Origin: Candidatus Aegiribacteria sp.
Lineage (GTDB): Bacteria > Fermentibacterota > Fermentibacteria > Fermentibacterales > JCC-6
Assembly: GCA_030642525.1 (NCBI GenBank)
Contig: DAOWNO010000096.1
Span: forward strand, 1-7,446
Reading direction: 5' to 3'
DNA: 7,446 nt
A program made the translations under genes and the position numbers. This document shows positions 1-6,433 of this stretch, in pieces. Below the pieces are notes generated by a model. It did no database searches. It had not been told where the DNA came from and saw only the letters and a list, made by a program, of their open reading frames with translations. Within the stretch, counting starts at the first letter, position 1. Each line of letters begins with the position of its first letter.

Positions 1-834
1 AACCTTCAGGACAGAGATCAGCTTAACGATGTCTGCCTGGAACTGATGGGCGAGATGGAGGATCAGAACCTGATCCTGCGGCATTCAGACGGAACCAGGC
101 TGGACAGCTGGAGCGAGGGTCATTTCTCCAACTGGGACATAATCGTCTGGCAGGATTACATGCAGGAATGGTTCCAGGTTTTCCACATGGACCTCGAAGC
201 CTACGGGGCCACAGTGATAAGGACGATTTCCACCGATACTTTAGGATATGTTTATTTGAATGATCTTGGTGATGATTTCAGTATGTATGGTTTTTATGGG
301 GTAACAGATGCAATTGAAGATTGCAGCGGTATTATTTTTGATCTTCGCATGTGCGGTGAAAGCGGTCATGAGATCAATGCTCATTACTCTTCAGGAAGGT
401 TTATTGATAAAAAAACACTTTGTTACTACAGAGCTTTCAGGGTAGGCCCCGGAAGAAACGATATGGGTGAAAAACTGGAAGTATATTCGTACAAAAACGG
501 GGCATTGCAGTATACGAAACCAATAATTCTCCTTACAGGAAGGTCTACACAGGGAGCGGGCGAGCAGCTGGTAATGCTTCTCGCTTCTCAGCCGCATGTT
601 ACCGTAATCGGCGATACCACAGCCGGTTTTGCAAATCCTGCTGTCTCATACAATCTTACTGAAGGCTGGACCATTGAGATATCTTCCATGGTGAGCTACT
701 CCCTTGACAATACCCTTTTATTCAACTCAGGCATAGCTCCCGATATTCTCATCCCGGTTTCCGAGGCTGATTTTGCAGCTGGAATTGACCCGGTACTTGA
801 TGCCGCCCTTGAGATGATTCTGACTATTCAGTAG
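1..834 (+). CDS. S41-family peptidase, C-terminal part (5' end outside window), possibly inactive
   Basis: The frame is open from the first base and ends at TAG 832-834, leaving 277 residues. The N-terminus (signal peptide and any PDZ or other leading domain) is missing, and the ATG at 46 is internal. The S41 core is visible: a GYVYL strand, then GIIFDLR (Asp near residue 114) followed by a Gly-containing turn, the KPIILLTGR strand, the segment GRSTQGAGE (residues 180-188), VIGDTTAG (202-209), and a C-terminal SGIAPDILIPV strand typical of tail-specific/IRBP-like S41 proteins. Family members normally read N-R-x-T-x-S-A-x-E, with the Ser as nucleophile. Here T, A and E are kept, but the Ser position is Gly185 (codon 553-555). 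The protein may therefore be a non-catalytic homologue, or a nearby Ser182 could serve instead. S41 proteins of this type are usually exported and cleave peptides in the periplasm. The last 11 bases overlap the convergent lipoprotein gene. Confidence 0.85.
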   Translation, partial: NLQDRDQLNDVCLELMGEMEDQNLILRHSDGTRLDSWSEGHFSNWDIIVWQDYMQEWFQVFHMDLEAYGATVIRTISTDTLGYVYLNDLGDDFSMYGFYGVTDAIEDCSGIIFDLRMCGESGHEINAHYSSGRFIDKKTLCYYRAFRVGPGRNDMGEKLEVYSYKNGALQYTKPIILLTGRSTQGAGEQLVMLLASQPHVTVIGDTTAGFANPAVSYNLTEGWTIEISSMVSYSLDNTLLFNSGIAPDILIPVSEADFAAGIDPVLDAALEMILTIQ

Positions 835-1843
835 TGAGAACCACCAGAGTCCCTCCGGGGCTCATTTCCAGGTCAATAGGGTAACCCTGTAGATCGACCT
901 GACTTTCAATGTTGAAGTATGTGCAGTTGTAGCAAATCAGCCTGCTGGTGTTATCTCCCAGGTAGCTGAGCACATAAGCATAATCGCCGAAAACATCGGT
1001 GCAGATGTAGTGGATTTCTCCCTCAATCGGTACTGATCCAACCATTAGTGGATTACTTGAAAGGACGGGAAAATAGTTCAGTACAATGGCAATCATCCCG
1101 CCGGAGTAACAGTCGAACACTGCACATAAACGGGTTTCATCGGCATCGTTGGGAATGGTTTCAATTGCCAGTATCGTGGGGAAGTAGCCCGCTAATCTTC
1201 GACGCATTACGCCTGCTCCGGTGGAAACAAGCTCGGGTTCGCCCATGGTTCCAACGAGCATCGTATCCTGACACTGATCGATGGCCATGCATGTGGGGCT
1301 GGAGTCAAGTGTGCAGTACCTGCATGTGGCGTTACTCCATTTTTCAACTTCGTAGATTCTGTATGTATTCGCCCCGGCCACATAGAAGAAGGATTTCTCA
1401 GAGGCTATTTCAATATCCGCCGGAGTTTCGCAGACGCTGAAACTGCTCAGGAATTCCATATCCGGTACATGGAGTTCAACTATCTGCCCCAATGCTCCAA
1501 TGATATAGACGCTGCTTTCGCTCTGACTGTACTCCATTTCAAAGTAGCCTGAAGGGGAAGGGATGCCGATGGTTGTGCAACCTGTCTGCTGGTACGATTC
1601 AAGGTCATAGCTGATCACTGTTCCATCTGTGGTTGCTACAATGAAACAGTCGGGAACGATACAAAGGGATCTGGCTCCAGGGATGTTTTCTATTGTATGA
1701 ACAACGGAAAGATCCGGTGGATATATAATATTGATTCCCGTCTTCAGCGTATGGTCGAACTCCGTAAGATCAGTGCAGCTGCTTTGTATCAGAAGCGCTG
1801 CAGCAATGAAAACTATTCTGAATCCAACATGCATATTTACCAT
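824..1843 (-). CDS. Cys-rich beta-propeller-like putative lipoprotein, coupled to the TonB receptor
   Basis: 339 residues. Residues 1-22 form a lipoprotein-like signal (Arg9, then hydrophobic IVFIAAALLI) ending in QSSC with Cys23. Position -3 is Gln, so the lipobox is not canonical. The rest shows repeated short hydrophobic strands of the form 'xxxVATTDGTVISYDL', as in WD40/YVTN-type propellers, but I cannot name a family. There are 13 further cysteines, many in pairs: CX4C at 61/66 and 240/245, CX5C at 185/191, CX2C at 174/177 and 304/307. These could form disulfides or hold a metal; that is inference. The ATG at 1843 lies inside the last codons of the upstream receptor gene (ATGGTAA), with GTGGGG five bases before it, which suggests translational coupling. 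A second in-frame ATG at 1834 would avoid the overlap. The likely role is a membrane-anchored partner of the receptor, for ligand capture or signalling, at or facing the outer membrane. The 3' end overlaps the S41 gene by 11 bases. Confidence 0.8.
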   Translation of the reverse strand: MVNMHVGFRIVFIAAALLIQSSCTDLTEFDHTLKTGINIIYPPDLSVVHTIENIPGARSLCIVPDCFIVATTDGTVISYDLESYQQTGCTTIGIPSPSGYFEMEYSQSESSVYIIGALGQIVELHVPDMEFLSSFSVCETPADIEIASEKSFFYVAGANTYRIYEVEKWSNATCRYCTLDSSPTCMAIDQCQDTMLVGTMGEPELVSTGAGVMRRRLAGYFPTILAIETIPNDADETRLCAVFDCYSGGMIAIVLNYFPVLSSNPLMVGSVPIEGEIHYICTDVFGDYAYVLSYLGDNTSRLICYNCTYFNIESQVDLQGYPIDLEMSPGGTLVVLTTE

Positions 1844-4515
1844 GATATCCCCACTGACATGATGAAGTGCCGGGCTGGAGACCAGCTCCTCGGGTTGCTC
1901 GTTGTCCCTCCGGGATTTCCGGTGGAGTGGAAAAAGGAAGTATCGTAAATGTGAACCACGTTCTTTCTGTTGAAAATGTTGAATACTCCCAGAACCAGAT
2001 TCAGCTCGGTGGAGCCGACGGGGAACATCCTGGAAACGGTTACATCAGTTTGCATGGAAAAGGGATACCTCTCGGTATTGGTTTGCATAAGTTCCTCCTC
2101 CACAGGTGGAAGTGTATACGGTATCCCGCTTCCGTATAGCCATGAAATTCCAAGCCTGGTGTTTTCCAGGAGATGGATTCCAGCTATTTCCGGTCCTTCA
2201 GATTCAAAAGCTCTTACCTCAACGGCTGCAGATGCCGTATGTGTCTGATCCCAGTCGAGGTAGTTATCCTCGTTGGAAACGTACACAACTCCCATCTGAG
2301 CATAATTGAATTTTTCCAGCATGGATGAGTATTTGCCCTTGGCAATGGAAAGGGCATACGAAATCTGTCCTGAAATATTGGTTCCCGCTCTCCTGTTGAG
2401 AGTAGTTTCAATGCCTCTTACCATTCCATGGCTGTCGTCGTTGGAAAAAACGAAGTATGTGCCCTCACTGTGGAATTCAGTGTTCACCAGAGCCGATATA
2501 TCCTTGTAATAGGCTGCCAGTGAAAGCTCAGTGAACCTGTCGATATAATGTCTTATCCCCACTTCAAAGCTCTGAGTCATCTCAGGATCAAGGTTCGGAT
2601 TGCCGGCTACTATCCTGTTCTCGGCAAGATTGTAGGATGTTTCAACGAAGAGGCAGTTCATTGGAGGCATCTGGAAATGGTGTCCGTATGTTGTGAAGAA
2701 AATAGAGCTCTCGCTGAAGGGAACGGAAAAGCCCACTCTTGGACTGATATGCCATTTTGGTTCAACCTGAACCAGGCCGCCGGCTTCGGAATCGAATACC
2801 GAGGTATTGGCATCGAACATATCAGCTCTGAGCCCGGCTGTAGTAATAACTCCTCCCCCGAATCTGTAACTGCCCTGAAGGTAGCAGGACCCCGAATGAG
2901 GATAGGCGTCCCACTGAGAGATGAATATATTGCGGTAGGCCTGGGCGTATACATTGTACTGGTAGAGGTCATAGTAATCGGCTGATAACCCCGCCTTTAT
3001 GCGTGTCCTGGTATTGGGGTTCGAATCAAAACCCAGCATTATGCTGCTGACCGTTGCCTTGGAATCGAACCATACATTAGGGTGAACTCCCGTGTGAAAG
3101 AATCCCAGGGAGTCGGTAATTCTATCTTCCGGCATATACTGGGTGAACCAGTATATGGGGAATGTGTTTTCTCCTATGTACCCCCCATCCTGTAAACGTA
3201 TGCGGTTCCAGTCCTGGAACTTCATAATGCCCATAGTGAGTTTCAGGACGGTTTCGCTTCCAAGCAGCTGCGTGACGTTGAAAGTCATACCTATTGTCTC
3301 GCTGAAGAGGATAGGAAGGGCATAATCCTGACTTCTCCCGAGGTATGCGATGTCATCGATATAGGCCGGGAGATGAAATCTGGACCAGCTCCATTCATTC
3401 CATCCCATTTCCCTGTGAGAACCCAGGGCTGTAAAAGCAAAGCTTGTTCTGCTGAGCGGCCTGCAGGTTATCTTGGTTACACCCGACATGTCATTCTGCC
3501 AGTTGTTCTCCCAGCTGCCGCGGGTATCCAGGGTGTCCCTGCCGCTTAAAGAGATCTGCCCGGATGCGCTGAAGGTCATCTGACCCGGGATATGAATTCC
3601 AATGAGGGGAAGAAGCGTTTCCGTGACGGGTTCAGGACCCGACAGTGACACTTCAATACCGTTAAGGTTGCTTCTGCATTGCTCCACATCCGTTTCTTCC
3701 ATGAAAACCTGCTCTCCGGATTCATTGGAAGCGGTAGTAATGTTCCCGTGGCGGGCTATCAGTGTACCATGGTAAGTATTGCCACCCTCTTTTCCGATGA
3801 GGTTAACAACTCCTGACATGGAATTTCCGTATTCAACACCAAGTCCTCCGGTCATCAGGGATGCGTTTGATATAGAGCTCAGAGGCAGTTCCAGGTTGAA
3901 TGTATTGTTTATGGGTGATCGGACTGAAATACCGTCAAGAAGGTAATCCACCTCTCCGCTGCGGCCTCCCCGTACATGAAGTTCACCGTGACTGGTCACC
4001 ACACCGGGCTGGGAGGAAACAAAGTCCACAATGTTCCTTGAGGTCTGCGTGGTTATCTTGGTGAAGTCCAACATGTGCAGAGTGGTGGGAACGTCCTGAA
4101 GAATGTTGATTCTTGACTCATGAACATGGATAACAGTTGACCCTGTAGGGTCTTCAAACAGCTCAAAATCAACTCTGCTCAGCTGATCGGCAATTACGAG
4201 GACGTTCTCCATCCTGGAGGTGGTTCTACCCACCATGCTCGCGGTTACAGAGTAGCTGCCGGGAGAAACCCCTGCAATGATGTATTCTCCATTGCTGTCG
4301 GTCATGGTGCCCAGAAACGTATCATCTATCATTACAGTAGCTCCGATAAGCGGGTCTCCGTCAGCATCAGAGACGATTCCGCCAACGATTCCCGTTGTAT
4401 CAGCGTAAGCGGAAAAGGTGAGTAATAAAAGGGGGAGCAGCATCAGCACGGGTACTCTTTCCAGGAAACTTCCTCCGGTACGGAATGATATGGAGCCTGA
4501 TTCAGTCTGTTTCAT
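1837..4515 (-). CDS. TonB-dependent outer-membrane receptor with carboxypeptidase-regulatory-like N-terminal domain
   Basis: 892 residues, a normal length for the family. Domains in order: a signal peptide with a long n-region and the hydrophobic run VPVLMLLPLLLLTF, probably cut after AYA (residue 38); a CarboxypepD_reg-like beta-sandwich at about 42-120 (GxVxDxxGxPLIGATV, then DSNGEYxIxGVxPGxYxV); a plug at about 125-243, with the hallmark VRGGRSGEVDYLLDG (181-195) and YGNSMSGVVNLI; then a beta-barrel to the end, rich in alternating aromatic strands. The protein ends in ...VGISW, and a terminal aromatic residue is the usual BAM recognition signal. No textbook TonB box is evident; STVIHV at 126-131 is the best candidate. 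Such receptors import large or scarce ligands using TonB-ExbBD energy; the ligand cannot be told from sequence. GAGGG lies 8 bases before the ATG. The downstream lipoprotein gene overlaps by 7 bases. The partner is not SusD-like, so calling this a SusCD pair is not supported. Confidence 0.95.
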   Translation of the reverse strand: MKQTESGSISFRTGGSFLERVPVLMLLPLLLLTFSAYADTTGIVGGIVSDADGDPLIGATVMIDDTFLGTMTDSNGEYIIAGVSPGSYSVTASMVGRTTSRMENVLVIADQLSRVDFELFEDPTGSTVIHVHESRINILQDVPTTLHMLDFTKITTQTSRNIVDFVSSQPGVVTSHGELHVRGGRSGEVDYLLDGISVRSPINNTFNLELPLSSISNASLMTGGLGVEYGNSMSGVVNLIGKEGGNTYHGTLIARHGNITTASNESGEQVFMEETDVEQCRSNLNGIEVSLSGPEPVTETLLPLIGIHIPGQMTFSASGQISLSGRDTLDTRGSWENNWQNDMSGVTKITCRPLSRTSFAFTALGSHREMGWNEWSWSRFHLPAYIDDIAYLGRSQDYALPILFSETIGMTFNVTQLLGSETVLKLTMGIMKFQDWNRIRLQDGGYIGENTFPIYWFTQYMPEDRITDSLGFFHTGVHPNVWFDSKATVSSIMLGFDSNPNTRTRIKAGLSADYYDLYQYNVYAQAYRNIFISQWDAYPHSGSCYLQGSYRFGGGVITTAGLRADMFDANTSVFDSEAGGLVQVEPKWHISPRVGFSVPFSESSIFFTTYGHHFQMPPMNCLFVETSYNLAENRIVAGNPNLDPEMTQSFEVGIRHYIDRFTELSLAAYYKDISALVNTEFHSEGTYFVFSNDDSHGMVRGIETTLNRRAGTNISGQISYALSIAKGKYSSMLEKFNYAQMGVVYVSNEDNYLDWDQTHTASAAVEVRAFESEGPEIAGIHLLENTRLGISWLYGSGIPYTLPPVEEELMQTNTERYPFSMQTDVTVSRMFPVGSTELNLVLGVFNIFNRKNVVHIYDTSFFHSTGNPGGTTSNPRSWSPARHFIMSVGISW

Positions 4516-4523
4516 CTAAACTT

Positions 4524-4528
4524 CCCTC
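4524..4528 (-). promoter_or_regulatory. Ribosome binding site of the TonB receptor gene
   Basis: On the minus strand the bases before the ATG at 4515 read AGAGGGAAGTTTAG. GAGGG sits 8 bases from the start codon, which supports this start even though it leaves about 20 residues before the hydrophobic core of the signal peptide. Confidence 0.7.
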
Positions 4529-4580
4529 TTTATGCCGTGAAAATGCGTTTTCGACTTCGGGTTTCAGCCTGCCTGCTGAA

Positions 4581-4586
4581 TATAAT
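4581..4586 (+). promoter_or_regulatory. Isolated -10-like TATAAT just before the hairpin
   Basis: A perfect TATAAT hexamer. A start about 7 bases downstream would fall on the first base of the hairpin stem at 4593. No TTGACA-like -35 box is seen at 16-19 bases (the 17-spacer hexamer is CGGGTT). A TG lies at 4577-4578, one base too far for a standard extended -10. It may be chance in this AT-rich spot. Confidence 0.25.
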
Positions 4587-4592
4587 CAACAG

Positions 4593-4668
4593 CTCATTGA
4601 GGCCTCCTTTGATCATGCCATGCCGGAGAGGAATCCCCCGGCAAAAAGAAGACCTCAATGAGTTTTTT
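4593..4668 (+). terminator. Long terminator-like hairpin with T6 tract, possible small RNA
   Basis: CTCATTGAGG (4593-4602) pairs perfectly with CCTCAATGAG (4653-4662). The stem continues with two single mismatches through CT/AG and CTTT/AAAG (to 4610 and 4645). A second stem, TGCCGG (4621-4626) with CCGGCA (4638-4643), caps it, leaving a 10-base bulge at 4611-4620. Six Ts follow at 4663-4668, so as + strand RNA it has intrinsic-terminator form. On the minus strand the bases after the stem are not U-rich. It lies between divergent genes, with no + strand gene upstream to terminate. It is therefore either an orphan terminator, the body of a short RNA of about 75 nt, or a guard against antisense transcription. 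The fold is read by eye. Confidence 0.65.
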
Positions 4669-4734
4669 ACTTCAACATCCTAATATTACTGCGGAACCAA
4701 TCTTCGCGCCAGGGGCACCTGCATAAATGAGGGG

Positions 4735-4760
4735 CCGGGCCTGACATTCAAACATTTCCA
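4735..4760 (+). repeat. Short dispersed repeat, copy A (left of the ATPase)
   Basis: CCGGGC, C, TGA, then the 16-base core CATTCAAACATTTCCA (4745-4760). The same core occurs in the same orientation at 6230-6245, after a matching CCGGGC-TGG. In this copy the core lies in the 28-base loop of a 6-bp stem (GGCCGG at 4733-4738, CCGGCC at 4767-4772). Copy B lacks that stem. It could be a dispersed intergenic repeat or an insertion boundary. Confidence 0.6.
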
Positions 4761-4788
4761 TTATATCCGGCCAAAGTACTCCTTTTCA
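4760..4788 (-). promoter_or_regulatory. Weak candidate promoter for the TonB receptor operon
   Basis: On the minus strand a perfect TATAAT (4765-4760) lies 17 bases after TGAAAA (4788-4783), a poor match to TTGACA. A start near 4753 would give a leader of about 240 bases that includes the reverse complement of the hairpin at 4593-4668. No better minus-strand promoter was seen nearer to the gene. Tentative. Confidence 0.25.
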
Positions 4789-4821
4789 GATATTAGCCAG
4801 GCTATACAATATCGTTGCAGC

Positions 4822-4850
4822 TTGACACACAATATATTACACGCTATAGA
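4822..4850 (+). promoter_or_regulatory. Sigma70-type promoter of the ATPase gene
   Basis: TTGACA (4822-4827), a 17-base spacer, then TATAGA (4845-4850). The -35 is perfect, the spacing ideal, and the -10 matches at four of six positions. Transcription would start near 4857, giving a leader of about 30 bases to the proposed start of the ATPase. The spacer contains the palindrome AATATATT (4831-4838), which could be an operator, though nothing else supports that. Confidence 0.65.
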
Positions 4851-4875
4851 TACATCGTTATAAGTAACCTATAAT

Positions 4876-4880
4876 GGGGG
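4876..4880 (+). promoter_or_regulatory. G-tract acting as ribosome binding site of the ATPase
   Basis: GGGGG ends 7 bases before the ATA at 4888, where homology to the ATPase family begins. A small stem, CGTTATA (4856-4862) with TATAATG (4870-4876, one G-T pair), would partly cover it. The same tract forms the start of a five-codon ORF (ATG 4874 to TAG 4891) that overlaps the ATA by two bases. Confidence 0.4.
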
Positions 4881-4887
4881 TATCGAT

Positions 4888-6048
4888 ATAGTCAATCCAT
4901 TCAAATACGGCGGAATAGTAAGCAGTGATTCTTTCTGCAACAGGAAGAAGGAACTTAAAGAACTCAGGAGGTTTGTTGAAAACTCCGGAAAACTCTTCAT
5001 GTACGGTGAAAGACGTATCGGGAAATCTTCTTTGCTGCATAATCTCATTGACAGCCTCAACGAAGACAGATTCATTGTATCTTACATAGATGTATGGCGC
5101 TGTGTTGACACTTCGGGCTTTATCTGTGAATGCGCAAAGGTTTTTGGGTCAACTGGTACGCATTCATCTGAAAGTCTGCTGCAGCGGGCAAAAAGCCTTT
5201 TCGCCGGTCTTGCCCCTGCTCTTACCGTTGATGACAATGGAAAGCCTCAACTGATCTTTTCAACTGTTCACAGAAAAACGGATATCCCTCTCTTATCAGA
5301 GGTATTAAGCGCACCGGGGAGAATAGCTGAATCATCACCCGATAAGCAGGTTCTTGTGATATTCGATGAATTTCAGGAAATCCGGAACTTCAATGATGAT
5401 CGGATAGAAAGAATTCTAAGAAGCGAAGTCCAGCAGCATCATGATGTTGCATACATCTTCTGCGGAAGCAGAAAGCATATGTTGAGGGAAATGTTCCTGA
5501 AAAGCGGAAGTCCCCTGTACAGAAGCGCATCTCATTATCTAATTGGCTGTATAGCGGTAGAACACTGGACTCCGTTCATCAAAGAACGATTCCTTATGAA
5601 GGGAATAACACTGAAAGACAGTATCATCGAAGATATCTGCCTGCTGACTGAAGGGCATCCTTTCTACACACAGATGATATGTGATATCCTGTGGGATTCA
5701 TGCGAATCGGGGCAGAAACCGGATAAGAATATGCTTTCTGAAGCTTTACGGACATCACTTGACAGGGAATCTGAAGGTTACAGCGCAATATGGGAATCCC
5801 TCCCTTCAAATCCCCAGAAAATGCTTATCGCGGTCGCATTTGAAAATCCACTGGTTCAGCCGTTCTCCGGGAACATTGTCTCAGAATACAATTTTGCGAA
5901 TCCATCAAGTGCCAGGAACGGTCTGGAATATCTTGTTACACATGATCTGATTGAACACCGTGATGGAACATATTACATTTCCGACCGTTTTATCGCGCTC
6001 TGGCTCAGAAGAAGATTTGCCGGTTCACGCCAGTGGGGCCGGGGCTAG
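4888..6048 (+). CDS. P-loop ATPase (ATPase_2/STAND-like AAA+), no canonical start codon
   Basis: About 386 residues if read from ATA 4888. Residues 2-9 are VNPFKYGG, the usual opening of this family, which normally follows the initiator Met directly. Then come a conserved N-terminal stretch, Walker A GERRIGKS (40-47), Walker B VLVIFDE (Asp160-Glu161), a sensor-1-like strand YIFCGSRKH (189-197), the helical-lid motif EGHPFYTQM (255-263) and a winged-helix-like end, YYISDRFIALWLRR (362-375). The family comprises soluble nucleotide-driven switch ATPases, often of unknown partner. No ATG, GTG, TTG or CTG lies in frame between the stop at 4861 and ATG 4999. Starting at 4999 would begin at Met38 and delete the first beta-strand before Walker A. 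One extra G in the G5 run would instead give ATG 4874 in frame. No C-terminal nuclease (DUF234-like) is present. It has its own promoter and stands alone. Confidence 0.85.
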   Translation: MVNPFKYGGIVSSDSFCNRKKELKELRRFVENSGKLFMYGERRIGKSSLLHNLIDSLNEDRFIVSYIDVWRCVDTSGFICECAKVFGSTGTHSSESLLQRAKSLFAGLAPALTVDDNGKPQLIFSTVHRKTDIPLLSEVLSAPGRIAESSPDKQVLVIFDEFQEIRNFNDDRIERILRSEVQQHHDVAYIFCGSRKHMLREMFLKSGSPLYRSASHYLIGCIAVEHWTPFIKERFLMKGITLKDSIIEDICLLTEGHPFYTQMICDILWDSCESGQKPDKNMLSEALRTSLDRESEGYSAIWESLPSNPQKMLIAVAFENPLVQPFSGNIVSEYNFANPSSARNGLEYLVTHDLIEHRDGTYYISDRFIALWLRRRFAGSRQWGRG

Positions 6049-6220
6049 ACCGGATTCATCACAGGTACTCGCAGCGAAACGTCGTAGACTATAGTGGCTA
6101 CGAGGCTTGCGAATGCAGACTCCGGAAGTGTACTTGAACAGTACATCGAGGACGGATGCAAGAGTATAACGAAGTAGACGCTGTTGCATACGGCGTTGTA
6201 GCAGAGTATTTGTGATGAGT

Positions 6221-6245
6221 CCGGGCTGGCATTCAAACATTTCCA
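6221..6245 (+). repeat. Short dispersed repeat, copy B (right of the ATPase)
   Basis: CCGGGC-TGG followed by CATTCAAACATTTCCA (6230-6245), identical over 16 bases to copy A at 4745-4760 and in the same orientation, 1485 bases apart. Similarity ends at the following AATTGG. Together the copies bracket the ATPase gene and its promoter. Confidence 0.6.
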
Positions 6246-6348
6246 ATTGGTTTCTGTAGACGGTTTCATCATTACATGGGCTATGGAAGCAAGGATATCC
6301 TTACCCGCAAAGTTCTCACGTCTGTTGATGGTCTTAAGGCGCTGAACG

Positions 6349-6375
6349 TTAAAAAACCGCTGATTGATACTCAGC
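6349..6375 (-). terminator. Weak intrinsic terminator of the 6-bladed propeller gene
   Basis: On the minus strand GCTGA (6375-6371), a 7-base loop and TCAGC (6363-6359) form a 5-bp stem. GG and then TTTTTT (6356-6351) follow. It lies about 60 bases past the TGA of the propeller gene, the expected place. The short stem makes the call moderate. Confidence 0.4.
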
Positions 6376-6433
6376 CACTCCATCATGGAATCGAACATCC
6401 GGGCTTCGAACCTGCCTGAGAGATCCGGAATGA

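Larger units (their letters stand above)
6049..6433. other. Gene-free structured region between convergent genes
   Basis: 385 bases with no convincing gene. Two minus-strand frames are open across much of it (6398-6045 and 6246-6025), but neither has a ribosome site or a recognisable domain, and they overlap each other in different frames. Small inverted repeats are dense on the left: TCGTAG/CTACGA around a 10-base loop holding ACTATAGT (about 6083-6104), TGTACT-TGAAC-AGTACA (6129-6145) and ATGCAA/TTGCAT (about 6156-6189). The second copy of the short repeat (6221-6245) lies in the middle. A weak terminator for the right-hand gene is on the minus strand at 6349-6375. No clear terminator for the ATPase was found. 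It may be a non-coding repeat element or decayed sequence. Confidence 0.5.

Noticed and set aside
1048..1440. Plus-strand ORF of 130 codons opposite the lipoprotein gene
   Set aside because: Trp/Arg-rich translation with no domain, entirely antisense to the lipoprotein frame that has a signal sequence and coupling to the receptor.
2548..2985. Plus-strand ORF of 145 codons opposite the TonB receptor
   Set aside because: It is antisense to a well-supported barrel-coding sequence and shows no domain of its own; a shadow frame.
6046..6345. Frame of the ATPase continues about 98 codons past its TAG with only TAG stops (6085, 6175, 6199) before TGA 6343, hinting at TAG recoding
   Set aside because: TAG is also the natural stop of the S41 and lipoprotein genes, the ATPase is full length for its family at 6048, and the downstream translation shows no known domain.
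6045..6398. Minus-strand ORF of 117 codons (open upstream to about 6456) between the ATPase and the propeller gene
   Set aside because: No ribosome site, no recognised domain, overlaps the ATPase stop, contains the probable terminator of the right-hand gene and one copy of the intergenic repeat; another frame is open over the same bases. A decayed gene remnant at 6250-6430 cannot be excluded.
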